Below are positions 34,021 to 46,628 of a DNA stretch of 64,000 nucleotides, piece by piece. Made by a program: the position numbers and the translations under genes. Below the pieces are notes generated by a model that worked only from the letters and a program-made list of their open reading frames with translations, searched no databases and had not been told where the DNA came from. Source of the DNA: Spirodela intermedia (taxonomy: Eukaryota > Streptophyta > Magnoliopsida > Alismatales > Araceae); assembly GCA_902729315.2 (NCBI GenBank), contig LR746265.1, forward strand, positions 1,530,892-1,594,891, in the 5' to 3' direction. Position 1 is the first letter of the stretch. Each line of letters begins with the position of its first letter.

Positions 34021-36655
34021 CAGGTTGAAGAGTCAATCTATACTTTGCGGATCCGAGAGAGAGAGAGTGAGAGCGCGAGGGGGTGCGATGCTCTGAAAGT
34101 GGATGGGTCAAGCAAGTCGCTTTTCTTTCTGGCAGGCGCGACAAAGACTAAGAGCCCCCCCCCCCCCGGGTTTCTCTCTCTCTTTCTAGATCTATAGCCG
34201 TTCTTGATTCTCTCTCTCTCTCTCTCCCCTACAGAACTAGCTTGAAGGCTCCCTTCAGAGTGCCAAATCTGCGTCATTCCGTGACGTGGCCGTGCTACCG
34301 TCACTCTCTTAACGTTCCCCATTACCAGGCGGCTTAAGCAAGTCCTGTTGTTTAAGAGCCACCGGTCGCACCTCCCTCGACGAGGAGGAAGACGGAGGAA
34401 GCAGAGGAAGAGCTCACTGTGGTACTGTAGGACTACCTTCGTGCGGAGCTTCGTAGTTGGGTAGAGTCGGACAGCACACGTGTTGACCTTACTCTGAATC
34501 GATCAGAGCTCAGGTTGGTGAAACTCCGAGAGGCAAGAACAGCGGCTGGCTGTCCCTGTCATGTTCGTAGTGATCGCCCTTAGGACCGATATCCGCCGTC
34601 ATCGCTTGGTTCTTACCACACTTGCTTAACTTCGCCATTTTAAAATCTGTCCTCGAACCCCTTTGATCATGTGCGTTGGCCGACACACCTCCCCCCACCT
34701 CCCCCATGTTACTAAATCCAACTGGGGATTAATCAATCGCAAAAGTTTTAAAATACCCATGGGAGAACGGTCGTACGGAGACTTGACCACGAAGCGCTCT
34801 CCATCCACGTGTAATGGTCGCCACCGGAAGGTGACTCTGACGAGGCGTGCAAGCCTTCCTCCCGTCGAATGGGCCTACGGAGTCAACGGTTCCTTTATGA
34901 CCGCAGTCAATTGTGGCTTGAGAAGATGGCCACGCAGGCTCAAGCCTTTGACCTTGGATCGACGGGGTATGATTCGCTGGAAGAACTTTCTAGAAGATCG
35001 ACCGGTCGTTTTAAAAGAGGCGGCGAAAGTGCGCGGTGCTTTTTCCGCCGTGTCCCAGTGCAAAAGTGGCAATTCCCCTCCTCAGAAGCCCGCCAAACCT
35101 CTTGGCGGCCTTTCCGGGTGGAGATGGCGGCGGAATGGAAAGTCAATTGATCACGTACATGGATTGGTGGCGACAGGCGGTGGAGCTCTGTAGCAGAGAG
35201 AAGGGAGGGGCCAAGACAGACTGAACCCGGTAAAAGGTTGACATCAATTCTGGGGGCGGAGTCCATGGTTCTCTAGAGGACGACGAATCTTGAGCCAGTC
35301 TCCGTTCGTTCGTTATATGGAAAATAACTTGGAAATGTAGACCTTTTTGACCGGAAAAGCTGATAAGAATCTCACTTATATCTTTCTTCTAGAACTCTGA
35401 AAATAATCTATTGGATCTCAAGACTGCTGGGCACGCGGCCCGAAAACTGCGAAGCAACGATAATGGTCTGGGCTTTCCGCCTAGTAGTTCTCGCGGTTGC
35501 CTACATGAGACGAGACGAATCGTCAAGCCGTTGACATTCTATTTACAACCTGCAGAATTGGGATCCCATCTCTATTTATGATCGACCTTTCTTGTCCTTT
35601 TCTATGTCGGCCTCATATTGACGACAGAGGAAGAGATCATCAAGTTGTTTATTCCCTAATCTATCAATCTGCGCGAACAGCTCGAAGATCTTCGTGTGAT
35701 TAGGATATTATCCAGGTAGGGTGCGATTCGATGCGGTATGAGGACACCGCGAGGGGGCTGACCTGCCGGTGCATATTTTGCATGATTTCAACTCGAAGTT
35801 GGCTCCTTACCCTCAAAGTAAGTGTCTAGCAAGACAATTCCGACTGAGGCATGCACATCCTTGACTTCAGGGCCATTGGAGCTTCGGATCCGATTAGAAG
35901 AGAACTAAAGTTTAGTTAAGGAAATCAATTATGCTACTGAAGTCAACCATTTCGGGCTATTATTATATGAAAAAAATTGATCAAATTGAGCGGGCTCTTC
36001 ATTGCGTATTAAAAAAATTCTATTACTTTACTATTTTTGAAATTTCGGAGAACATAAATTTTTTGGGGCGGGTAGCGGCATGATCTGTAACATAGACGAA
36101 CTACTCGGAATATTAAACGAACATGCCAGCTAGAATTTGAGGTAAATTCCTATTTACGTTCAAATTGATCACTTTTATCTGATTAATTCTACGTAATCAT
36201 ATTTGTAAAATTCTCAACGTCTAGAAATGCTGGAATATAGCCATAAGGCATACATAGTAGCCACTGCCTGTTCGGGCCATGCTCTACCGGGGTGACGGTG
36301 GGGATAGCAGGTCAACAACTGGAATCCCTCTGCTCAGAGGACCCGCGCGGGGTGAGTGCGGAGCTCGTGGAGCGGCCCACGCCAAAACATCACATCCTGT
36401 CGGCCAGCTCAGCGGGTGGTGCCTTCTCGGGACCGAGGGGACCGTCCGGCAGGGAAGGCAAGCACCTAGCAGCGAAGCGTCAATTATGATTTGATGGCCT
36501 ACGCCACTCTAGCATATGTCGACGTGGGCTTCCTCCGTAACGGTGGCTAAGGTAGCTCTGCCTTCCGCCGCCCATTTCAACCACCACCCTCCCCCTCGTC
36601 GCCAGCTTCGTTCTCTCGTCCTCCTTCCTGCCTTCTGGTTTCGTCTTCCCCTCCA
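34021..36655. other. Intergenic stretch between small ERF and ATL gene
   Basis: This includes a C-run at 34147-34158, a CT tract at 34208-34226, and a GC-rich part (34650-35200) with several overlapping open frames that match no family I know. It turns AT-rich from 35900 to 36250. The last 150 bases before 36656 are pyrimidine-rich, consistent with the ATL gene 5' UTR. Confidence 0.5.
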
Positions 36656-37489
36656 ATGGAGCATCCTCCGATGAAGGGGCAGGTTCCACCCGCCTCTTCA
36701 ACTGGGGACAGCTTCCCCCTCATGTCTATCTCCATTATCGGGATCATCTCCACGGCTGTGGTTCTGGTTATTTACTACGTGTTCGTCAGCAAGAGCAGCG
36801 TCGAGGAGCGGGGGTTCATTGAACTCCTCTCCATTTCACGGTCCCGACGGCGGCGGTGGCTCAACCCAGACCCCATGACGGCGTACGTGCCCAGCGCCGA
36901 GAGACGTGGACTCGAGGAGGCAGTGATCCGGGGTATCCCGATCTTCCAGTTCAAGATGTCCGGTTTTCTCCGCGACTGCGTCGTCTGCCTCAGCGGATTC
37001 GAGGAGGGGGAGAGGCTCAGACAGCTGCCCAGGTGTTCCCACGTCTTCCACATAGACTGCATCGATGTGTGGCTCCAGAACAGCGTTAAGTGCCCCATCT
37101 GCCGCTTGGATATCGCCTGTGGGGGGCTAGCAAAAGAGGAAAGGGAGAGCAACTTCGATTGCGGCGGCGGGGGGATTAGGCCGGTTGTTGAGCCATCAAT
37201 TCAGCAGCAAGATACCGTCCCCGCCGCCGAACGAGGAAGATTCAAGAAGGTCCGCAGCATTGGCGACGAGTGCATCGACGTGAGGAGTAGGAAGGAGGAT
37301 CGGCTCTATGTGCAGCCGATGAGGAGGTCCTTCTCGATGGACTCCTCCGACGGGCATCTCCACCTTTCCATCCGGGCCATCGCCAGCGAGGAAGGCAGCA
37401 GTAGCGTCCCCACCCCCCCCTGGGCCCGCCGGCTGTTCTTCTCCTTCGGTCGGAGTTCCCAAGGAGGAAGTTCTCCCAATCCCCCTTGA
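36656..37489 (+). CDS. ATL-type RING-H2 E3 ubiquitin ligase
   Basis: An intronless gene of 277 residues. It has one N-terminal membrane segment (about 24-45, [19 protein letters not shown]), a basic stretch, the GLD-type motif ([16 protein letters not shown]), then a canonical RING-H2 finger at about residues 108-149. That finger reads [20 protein letters not shown], then [14 protein letters not shown] and CPICRLD, with a Pro before the last Cys pair region and Trp three residues after a metal ligand as in ATLs. The C-terminal tail is disordered and ends in Ser/Gly-rich sequence. ATLs are membrane-bound E3 ligases, many induced by elicitors or nutrient status. The ATG at 36656 is the first in the frame. 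Substrates are unknown. Confidence 0.93.
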   Translation: MEHPPMKGQVPPASSTGDSFPLMSISIIGIISTAVVLVIYYVFVSKSSVEERGFIELLSISRSRRRRWLNPDPMTAYVPSAERRGLEEAVIRGIPIFQFKMSGFLRDCVVCLSGFEEGERLRQLPRCSHVFHIDCIDVWLQNSVKCPICRLDIACGGLAKEERESNFDCGGGGIRPVVEPSIQQQDTVPAAERGRFKKVRSIGDECIDVRSRKEDRLYVQPMRRSFSMDSSDGHLHLSIRAIASEEGSSSVPTPPWARRLFFSFGRSSQGGSSPNPP

Positions 37490-37599
37490 AACTTAAATGG
37501 AGCCACGTCGATTTCTTTCTGTCTATTATAGGGAGGCCTTAAATCGGTGATTCATTCGGGATTAAATGCTGGGAAATTGGGTCCATGTAAGTCGAAGAT

Positions 37600-37600
<1 letters not shown>

Positions 37601-37633
<33 letters not shown>
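37601..37633. repeat. (CT)n microsatellite downstream of ATL gene
   Basis: A perfect CT run of about 33 bases, about 110 bases after the ATL stop codon. Confidence 0.95.
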
Positions 37634-37635
<2 letters not shown>

Positions 37636-38085
37636 CCTCCCTCCCCTATCGCTTCTTTCTTCGCGAGTCATTGTCAAGTGAGTCAGACAGTTTGCCCTCA
37701 GAAAACGAAACTGCCACAATCATGGTAGCCCATTAATTCGGTCCGTTGTCTGGGTGGTGTTTGGTGGAAAAGATGGCGGACGTCTCAGGCAATGACAAGG
37801 ACCTTCCTCCTACGCCGACAAATCGTCAAGCCCCTTGGACAACACAACGAAAAGTCAACTCCCTTCAGACATCTCAAAAGTCAATGTGTTTGCGGGACTT
37901 GTCTACAGTTCGAATTGCTTCAAGAGGGTCTAAACCACACTCGGCAGTTGTCTGCTTGGGAAATCACGAGGAACAACCGCTGCCATGAAAGTAAAATACA
38001 ACGTGATCAATGCTCCAAATTCGGTACTTTTTCGGGTTGGATACAGGTTGGTGACACGCTATCATTTATGGTAAATGGTTGTCCG

Positions 38086-38105
38086 TCTCTCTCTCTCTCT
38101 CTCTC
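38086..38105. repeat. (CT)n microsatellite
   Basis: A perfect CT run of about 20 bases in intergenic DNA. Confidence 0.9.
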
Positions 38106-39004
38106 AGTGAGCATGGCAAGCGCTGGGATACTTGTTTAAGTCGGCCCTGGTTGTCCTGGGTTGCCGTTCGAGGTCTACGTATGTCGATTCTCAAAAGGAT
38201 CATCAGTAATATCGAAAATTAGACAGATAGCGAGCGCGAGAGAGAGCGAGATTGCGAATGGCGTACGAGAAAGCCAGATCACCCTGTCACTCATCAAAAT
38301 AGTTTAATCTAATAGATTACCAACCTGATCTATCCTGATGCTATATTTATTTGAATCGATTCTAATATAGATTAGTCAAACCAGATTTTTATCAAAAAAC
38401 GGCTCAAGAAATCAGAGAAGAATCGGAAGAATACAGCCGGTTGCCATCTAGCAAAAGGAGGAAGAAACGAATCCCTTTTTCACCTTCAATCAAAAGTTTT
38501 TATACTCCAATTAGATATAGAGTTGATTATGGATGGTTAACAATCAAATTGTTTCGAAATTAGTTGACTTTCATTGAGTATCGACTTCCATTTCTCCATC
38601 TATTTCTCAAGCCGTTTCTCTCTTGTCTATTTCTACTCATTTCTGTCTCCTCAAACCATTTGAATTTAATTAAATAAAGCGAACCAATGAACCTCTTAAG
38701 GGCCTCCGTAAAACGGAAAATATATTCTGAAAAATCATCAAAAATTAGAAAAAAATCATTTAGTCTAAAATTTCAGCTATTTAATCCCAATTTTAACCCT
38801 AATTATCATATATTCAAGAGAAAAAATCAAGTAAAACATATTAACATATAATAAATGAATATTCAAAATATAAACATGCTATAAAAGTATGTAAAAATCT
38901 TACATTTAAATATGTATTTTATAAAATTAATCTAAAATATATGTCATTTAGTATGAGTGTGCATCAAATATACTAATTATATATTACTTATCACATAAAA
39001 ATAA

Positions 39005-39335
39005 TTGGTCTTGTTGCATCCTCACTACCACATTTCACATCAATCATATTCTAACTAGAACCTTTAACAACAAAACTTAATCTGAATTGCTGCATTCAAG
39101 ATCTAATGATCACTCTATTTTTCAAGTATTTGGTTGTTTTCTCATCGCCTATACTTTATTAACTCATTGATATAAATTTCATCCACATATAAGTGTGACT
39201 TCATTTGATACACAATGGAGACCAAAGACTATAAGGTTTATGATTTTGAGGTGAAAGATATCTTTATCTCAAGAAATACTATCTTTCACAAAGACACTTT
39301 TCATTTCACTCATTTGGTTCATTTTTTTTATCTAA
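39005..39335 (+). mobile_element. Decayed Ty1/Copia fragment (integrase C-terminal region)
   Basis: Translation of the plus strand gives, with stops and one frameshift, blocks in the order expected for Copia integrase and its downstream linker: TTTFHINHILTRTFNNKT, SIFQVFGCF, KFHPHISV, then after a frame change DYKVYDFEVKDIFISRNTIF. These correspond to the Copia blocks usually read as HLINRLPT, LRVFGC, KFxPRxxxC and GYKVYDLExxxIFxSRxVxF. No LTR or other element part is recognised nearby, so this is an old isolated fragment. Confidence 0.7.
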
Positions 39336-41833
39336 AATATATTATTTATGTGTTAGTTCACATGTGTTTCCACACACATGGAACAACTTAGAGAAAACTT
39401 GTGTTTCTTGTGCAACCTTAATTTTCTTGTCCTAATGTCTCTGGGAGATGCAAGTAATGAAATTCATTGTATTTCTATTCTTAAATGTAGTAGGCACATG
39501 TATCTCTTCATTCATTTCCTTGTTCTTTGCTTAGCACAATTTCAAAGGAGGTCATACTTTCCTTAACAAGTTGTAATTGTCTGCTAGAACTTAAATTTTG
39601 ATTTCTTCATTTAAAACATTTTTCCTTGAGTACCATTGTTTAATGATGATGTTAAAATATCATGTCTCATCAATGGTTTTAAGGCCATTGTCTTTTGAGA
39701 TATATTCAACATTATTTGTTTGGTGACATTTGACTTCTAAGTCAACATATCTAATTTACTTGATTCATTAGGACAAAGTTCTCTTTTCAACAATTGTTAT
39801 GGCTAACGTGGACTGGAATAGTAATATGAGGTTCTCTCTAGTTATTGTAAATTTTTTCAACTATGAAAATCAATGAAAAAATTTATTTGGTGGAATGAAA
39901 AATATGAGTTATATTCATTTTTGACTTTCATTTGAAATCAGTCCTCTAAAAGGAAATATGAAAACATAATTTCATATACATAGTTTCAACTAGGTGTTGC
40001 TGAATTTTTTTCTATTTATCATTTGACTAAAGATTTGTAAGGGAGTAATTGTAATGTTTTCTATCTTTCATGGCAGTAATTGTAATATTTTCTTGAATTT
40101 TGAACTAAATTGTGTGATTAAATTAGAATAATAAGGTGAAAAAACATTCAATAAATTTAATAAATTCAAATGAGTAACGAAACATTTCTTAACTATCTAT
40201 GTAACTTATTGATTATTCACCAAATAAAGCTCAAATATATTATTTAAACTAAAACATGAGTATGAGTTAACTTTATGAATCTAAATTTTAGTGTATGAAA
40301 ATTAGAGAAGAATATATTAACTAAAAATGTTTACATGAGCATGGTATGTTAAAGTGCATTTCATTATAAGGTTTGGATGAAGAAGATGTTCATTGCAAAC
40401 ACATTTTTATCCTTTAATGGATAGTTAAATATATAGAATTACTATTTTTTTAGTTTACAATATTGAGTTAAATAAAAATATGCATATGAAAATATTTGTA
40501 TCAAAGCCATTCTTATGAAAAATATGTTATGAAAGATTGCACAGTGCAGAAGATATAATTCTTAATAAATAAAAAATACAAGTGAAATTTATTCAAATGA
40601 TAGTACAACAATTGGAAGACACTAAAGCTATGATTGGTAGTCTTGATGCATTTTATGATGCTGATACATTATACTTTACACTGGTTATTTTTTAGATTAG
40701 TTGGTAGACTGATTTTTATCTTATCATTACTTGACTATATACATTATATATGTTTTTTTTGTCTTCTTAGCAGATTTATGGTCATTCCAAGGTTTAAAAA
40801 ATGTCAGTGAACAAATCGAGTAAAATATATCACATCTTATTTTAAACAGGTTGGCGTTCATATCGATAAAAAATATCTCGTTATTTATCATACATATGTT
40901 AGGGTAGATTCTATTATGTTGATGAGCAATTAAATAAAACATTGTTATTTCCTTGAGGATGGAATTAGAGTACTGAGAGAGCACATCAACCATAAATATT
41001 TTTAATGCATGCATCCAATTCTATGGGTGAATGGAACACAAAGAGTTAGGTGGTCATTGTATCGAAGAAGTTGAAACCAAAAACATTTATACTCCTTTTG
41101 TTCTTAGAAATTAATGATCGATATAATATCTTAATGGCTGGGCAATCTTCCCACTACCAGGTTTCAAGACATGTTGACCAAGTTGAAATCTATCAGCAGT
41201 TTAATGCCAACTGAAGGGATATTGTTGGCAGAGAATGAAGTTACTCCAAATAAACTCAAGGCTATAAATGGGTAGGGGTGATTGACTGCAAGCTCAGGGC
41301 TTTAAATGGGTAAGGCTGATCTATTGCATGTTGTCAAGTTATGTTGAGATAACTTTAGATATTGTAAAATACACCATTGATAAGTACCCTCACATTGATG
41401 CCGATATTTTTATTTTTTTAAATCGAAAATTCAATATTGAGTCCAATTATCATTAATTTTCATCTCCTCTATAGAGTAATTTTGTGAAATGATGTTGTTC
41501 CAATTTTTTTTATCAATATGGTATTATTGTATAAAATTTTCTTCGAGTTGAAATTTAAGATGTGACCATATTTTTTTAATTAACATTTCTAATGTGGAGC
41601 GGTTAATTATAACGGATAAATGGTTTCAACTACCTAAAAATGAAACTTGGGGAAGTATGACCATAATTAGTGGGCCAGTTTTGTGGCCCAATCTGGGTTA
41701 CGCTTGTCTAGCCCAGGTAGAGAGCGATGAGGTTCTTGACGGAGGATCGGCAGTGGCGGTGTCTTTCTTCCTCTCCCTCCGCGGGGCTGCCAGGGGAAGA
41801 AGGGTGTCACCGGAGATCCGGTCGGGCGGAGAG
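39336..41833. other. AT-rich intergenic stretch
   Basis: About 2.5 kb of very AT-rich DNA. It may hold more of the decayed Copia element but I cannot read conserved blocks. A 36-bp tandem repeat lies at 41255-41328. The last 150 bases are GC-rich and probably hold the promoter/5' UTR of the ETF gene. Confidence 0.5.
41255..41328. repeat. 36-bp imperfect tandem repeat
   Basis: Two copies of a CTCARGGCTWTAAATGGGTA-containing unit (41255-41290 and 41293-41328) with a few substitutions. Confidence 0.75.
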
Positions 41834-44474
41834 ATGAAGATCATGGTGGCCGTCAAGCGCGTGGTCGACTATGCCGTCAAGATCAGGGTGAAGGCGGATA
41901 AGGTAATTAATCGAGCATCGGCCACCATAGTTGTCTCCCCCTTCCGTCTCTTACGGTGGTGTCCAATCGTCCATGTCGTCAGACCGGGGTGGAGACGAGC
42001 AACGTGAAGATGTCGATGAACCCCTTCTGCGAGATCGCCCTCGAGGAAGCCCTCCGCATCCGGGAATCTGGCGCCGCCTCGGAGGTTGTGGCCGTCTCGG
42101 TAGGGCCCTCGCAGTGCGTGGACACCCTCCGGACTGCCCTCGCCATGGGCGCTGACCGGGCGGTCCACGTCTCCGTCGACGCTGGAGTTCCACTGTATCC
42201 GCTTTCCGTAGCGAAGGTCATCCGGGCCCTCGTGGAGGGGGAGAAACCGGGGCTCTTGATCTTGGGCAAGCAGGTGGGTTGGGAGCGGCGCCTGTTCTAT
42301 TACTTGTCATCCTCCAACCTTCATTTACGTGCCCATCCATCTGATTTCGGTGATGGTTAAATCTTATATTGTTTAGGAAATATCGTGAATTTTCAGGCAA
42401 TCGATGATGATTGCAACCAGACAGGACAGATGGTGGCTGGGCTGCTTCGATGGCCACAGGGAACATTTGCCTCCAAGGTGATACGAGGAAAATATTTTCT
42501 TCTTTTCTCGATCGTTTGGAGTTCCCTGCGATACCTTCAAAATGTTCTCCGTGGAAGCTGATTGCAGAAATTCCTGATGAACAGAAGAGTAAAATGTCTT
42601 CCTTACGATCACGAGCCGCTTGGGATTTTTATCAAGATAGCTTTCTGCTTTTCATTATTCGCCATTGCATCCTGTGCACCACACTCTGGATGGATGGGAG
42701 GGTTTCTCTGTCGTCCCACATCTTCCTCTTCGATTTGAGTTGCAGAATTTCCCCTGAAACAACTGCCAAATGCGATTTCCGACTTTAATTACACAGTTTG
42801 ATAAGGATTCAAACTAACATCTCGATAGTGAGCTTCTCCCCCCCATCACGGAGCTTCTAGGAACTGATGCACCGAAAATTTTGCCAAAGGAATGCGGACA
42901 AGACCAACTTCATTTCCAGCTCATCCCGTGCCTTTGATTTCTCCGCCGGGCATTTGAAGTTAGATCAAACCCCACCGCAGGAATGCGATCTGTAGAAATG
43001 ACCCACATCATCTCTATCTAAAACCAAGGTGGGCGTAATTCTCCTTCAATCCTGGGGAGTTCCAATTTTAGGGGGACGAAGAGAACTATGTCCATGGATT
43101 GTACACCTGTCATGTGTCATCTCTTCAAATGCCTTTCGACTTACTCTAAGATATATGCAATATTTCACCATTCTTGTCCAGTTCATGGGCCATCGCCTAT
43201 TATTTGATGTTCATGACATGATGAAGGCCTCAACATTGATCTCACCACCATGACTATCTTGATTGATGCCGATTCCGATGGTTGAACGATGTTTCTGAAT
43301 CCTCCCCTCCCCCCACCTGAAGGTGTTCTGCCTACATGGGCACACAGACAGAGATCTAATATGACGAGGTTTTCATGTGTTTACTAGATAGACTTCTATG
43401 TAATAATGGTTTTTCACGGAGGATCGTTCTTTTTTGATCCTCATGCGCTTAATATGTTCTATCGTTTGTTCTTGGGGCATGAAGAGAGGCTGCTTTTGCT
43501 GCTATTTTACTATCGATTCAACTTGTTGTGATGATATTAGATGCTTCGTCAGGTTGCATTGGACAAAGACAAACAGACGGTGACTGTTGAAAGGGAGGTG
43601 GATGGGGGGCTCGAGACTCTATGCCTAGACCTACCGGCAGTAATCACGTAATGGCCTTCCTTTTGCTTGGTGTTATTTACCACTTGTGCTCATATTTTCA
43701 TGCTTTCTTCTTCATGGAGAGAGGGTACCTCTGGAGATCAGAACTTCCGCTTTTCTCTTGGGCTTCGTGGCAATATGACTGGAAACCCCAGTCCGCGCCA
43801 TCTTGATTCTTAGGAATGTACACAGAGATGTAATTCATTGACTCTTCCAACTGCAACTGGGATCTGATTGGTTGCAGCTGAGAGCAAGAGTTGGAAGAAC
43901 TTATGGAGTTTCTGGCCTTCTTTAAGGGTTCGACTTAGATTACTCCCCAGGATCATGCGTGTGACGCAGAAATTTGGCACGTTGGTCTCCAAAGGCCAGG
44001 ATCTTTCTGGGATTCTCAATCTGTGAGATTTTTTATCGATAATATGATCTTCAGAAACGGATTGGGTCCAGTCAGATCGAGATGGAGATGGAATTCTGCC
44101 ATGAAACTCATAGGGCAAAACTTTGGATTCGTGATGAAAGAAAAACGATATAATCTCGGGCAGAAACATCCAGATAATCTTCTGACTTGTGCACATTGAG
44201 AATCGGCCGTGTTTATAGATTGAGTTGCAGTATGAATTTGTGTTGCAGGACGGATTTAAGACTCAATCAGCCAAGATATGCGACTCTCCCCAACATAATG
44301 AAAGCAAAATCGAAGACGATCAAGAAGGTGACTCCCGAGGAGCTGAAGGTGGGGATCAATTCAGGCTTGGAAGTTGTTCAGGTTTCGGAGCCTCCCAGGA
44401 GGAAAGCCGGCGTGATCCTCTCCTCAGTTGACGAGCTGCTGGACAAGCTGAAGAATGAAGCGCACGTCCTGTGA
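41834..44474 (+). CDS. ETFB: Electron transfer flavoprotein beta subunit, mitochondrial (five exons)
   Basis: Exons are 41834-41902, 41983-42273, 42397-42477, 43553-43647 and 44249-44474. All have GT-AG borders and phases 0, 0, 0, 2; together 762 nt, 253 residues, the normal length. Blocks seen are [115 protein letters not shown] and a conserved C-terminus with [20 protein letters not shown]. With ETF-alpha it forms the FAD- and AMP-binding heterodimer that passes electrons from acyl-CoA dehydrogenases to ETF:ubiquinone oxidoreductase in the mitochondrial matrix. In plants this supports branched-chain amino acid, lysine and phytol breakdown during starvation. All conserved residues I can check are present and the gene looks intact. 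Confidence 0.95.
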
Positions 44475-45254
44475 TCCCCGATCCGTTTGCTGCGTCGTTG
44501 ACTTCTGTCTTGGACTATTATTCGCTCACTTGTCTCGATGACGCGGTCGATGTCATCTCGAGCTGCACGACCGTTGGAAAATTCCTTCATTGAGTAGTGG
44601 AAAACCTATCCCTGACCCCAGCTGTCACGCGGTGGGCCGTCCGGGAGAGAGAGAGAGAGGGAGGGTTCCCATGGCCCATTTGCTATGCCCTACCCAGTTG
44701 GTATGTTCGGCAGTTGGGCCCGCATGGCCAGGAAAAGACCGAGCCCATCAGGAGCCCAAGGAGGGCCTGGATCAGAAAATGTACAAAGAATATTAAAAAA
44801 TGAGGATGTCAAATAAGTTGTAAGGATCGGAAAGGACTTTTCTGTAACATTACTGATCGTATCAGGCGCGTCATTCGTCGTACTCCGCCCATGAACGTTG
44901 GCCGGCCGGAAGAAACTTCCGACTGTTGGGCAGCGTGCCCAGGAGGAATCAAGCATCCGACGGCAGACAGCGAGGTTCCGAACAGAACGCGCCCGCGCGC
45001 GTTCCGATTGTTGGGGCGACACGAGAAGATTCACTGTACATGACTGGCATCCGGCCAATGAGAATCCGGGCGAGTATAATGATTCGGGAGGCGCGCAACT
45101 TACGGTGTCGCCGTACCTGATCCAGGGGGCTGCGACGGAACCTTCCTACCGGCAATAATGCGACCTCCTTCCCGGCCGTCCGTTCGACAATCACCCCTCT
45201 TTAATACATACAAGCTCCAGTAGCGGCATCTTTCCCTTTGCAACGAAGACTAGG
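44475..45254. other. Intergenic stretch upstream of first BAHD gene
   Basis: Contains the 3' UTR of the ETF beta gene, a short GA tract near 44646-44660 and the promoter of the BAHD gene. Open frames are short and unconserved. No recognisable element. Confidence 0.5.
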
Positions 45255-46628
45255 ATGGCACCGGCGCAGCAGCAGGAGGTACCTGGCACCGGGAAAAAGG
45301 TGGTGGAGCAATCCCGGATCTCCCCGGCGCCGGGCTCTGACGTGCCGGAGACCCTCCCGCTCACCTTCTTCGACTATGTCTTCCTGCCGTTCCACCCGGT
45401 GCAGAGAGTCTTCTTCTACGACCTCCCTTGCTCTTTGTCCGATTTTCTAAGGAGCCACCTCCCGCACCTTAAGCTCTCCCTCTCTCTCGCACTCCGCGAC
45501 TTCCGTCCCCTCGCCGGCAGCTTGCGGCTCGGCTCGTCTGGGGGCAAGCCTGAAATCCGCTGCAGCGGCAGTGACGCGGTGGCGTTCACTGTGGCGGAGA
45601 GCGGCGACGACTTCCACGACGTGTCCGGGAACCATGCCAGGGATTGCGCCCGGTTCTATCCCCTGGTCCCGCCGCTGCCGCCCGGAACGGAAGGTGGACC
45701 AGTGTTGGCGCTTCAGGTTACATTGTTCCCCAACGCCGGTGTGGCCCTTGGGATCACCGTCTCACACGCCATCGCCGACGGCAGCACATCGGCGCACTTT
45801 CTGAAGACGTGGGCCGGGATCTGCCGGCTGGGGACGGGAGGGATGGCCCCCTGTCACGTGGCGGCGGCACCGCCGTCTTACGACAGGAGCGTCGTCCGGG
45901 ATCCAAAGGGCCTGGAGAGGACCTTCCTCCGCGACCTGAAGCTGATGCAAGTCGACCGGCGACTGGATGCGTTGGACCTCCACGGTCGGAACGACGTCGT
46001 CCTCGCGACGTTCGTCCTCAGCTGGGAGCAGCTGAAGAAAATGGGCGAGAGGCTCTCAAGTAGGACGGGCATGGAGTGTTCGCCCTACACCGTGGCGTCC
46101 GGGCTCATCTGGTCCTGCCTGGTGAAGGCCAGGGGAGGCTCCGGCGGCAAAACGGAGTACTTCGGCTTCGTCACGGGGTGCAGGGCGCGGCTGGACCCCC
46201 CATTGCCGGCCACGTACTTTGGGAACTGCCTGGGGATATGCCGGGTGGAGGCCGAGGGGAGGGACCTGGAGGGAGAGGACGGGGCGTACATCGCTTCGAT
46301 GGCGATCTGGAAGGTGATCCGGGGTCTGGAAGGAGGAGGGGCCTTCCGAGGGGCCGAGGACTGGATCCGCGACATCCACTCGCTGGCCTCGACGGGGATC
46401 CTCACGGTGGCGGGGTCGCCGAAGCTGGGGCTATACCAAGTAGACTTCGGCTGGGGGCGGCCTCGCAAAATCGAGGTCATATCCATCGAGAGGACGAGTG
46501 CCATGTCGATCGCGGAGTGGGGGAAGGACGGAAGGGGGTTTGAGATCGGCCTGGCGCTTCCCAGGGAACTCATGCGTGGGTTCAGCGCCCTCCTCGCCGA
46601 CCGTCTAAAGCTCTTCCGTTCGTCGTAG
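45255..46628 (+). CDS. BAHD acyltransferase, malonyl-CoA:flavonoid/phenolic glucoside type
   Basis: An intronless gene of 457 residues starting MAPAQQQEVPGTGKK. It carries the catalytic HxxxD motif as HAIAD (His171, Asp175), the family DFGWG motif (residues 397-401), and the YFGNC block (about 320) typical of the anthocyanin/phenolic glucoside malonyltransferase clade. N-terminal blocks LPLTFFDYVFLPFHPVQRVFFYDLP also fit that clade. Such enzymes move malonyl (or another acyl) groups from CoA thioesters to sugar hydroxyls of glycosides in the cytosol, before vacuolar storage. Acyl donor and acceptor cannot be fixed from motifs. A close paralogue lies at 61928 and a truncated copy at 49919, so this is a tandem family. 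Confidence 0.92.
   Translation: MAPAQQQEVPGTGKKVVEQSRISPAPGSDVPETLPLTFFDYVFLPFHPVQRVFFYDLPCSLSDFLRSHLPHLKLSLSLALRDFRPLAGSLRLGSSGGKPEIRCSGSDAVAFTVAESGDDFHDVSGNHARDCARFYPLVPPLPPGTEGGPVLALQVTLFPNAGVALGITVSHAIADGSTSAHFLKTWAGICRLGTGGMAPCHVAAAPPSYDRSVVRDPKGLERTFLRDLKLMQVDRRLDALDLHGRNDVVLATFVLSWEQLKKMGERLSSRTGMECSPYTVASGLIWSCLVKARGGSGGKTEYFGFVTGCRARLDPPLPATYFGNCLGICRVEAEGRDLEGEDGAYIASMAIWKVIRGLEGGGAFRGAEDWIRDIHSLASTGILTVAGSPKLGLYQVDFGWGRPRKIEVISIERTSAMSIAEWGKDGRGFEIGLALPRELMRGFSALLADRLKLFRSS

Larger units (their letters stand above)
37490..39000. other. Intergenic stretch downstream of ATL gene
   Basis: Contains (CT)n tracts at 37601-37633 and 38086-38105 and becomes strongly AT-rich after 38650. 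No gene is recognised. Confidence 0.5.

Noticed and set aside
34663-35193. 176-codon plus-strand frame
   Set aside because: Several overlapping frames on both strands here have similar length; no motif or homology is recognisable.
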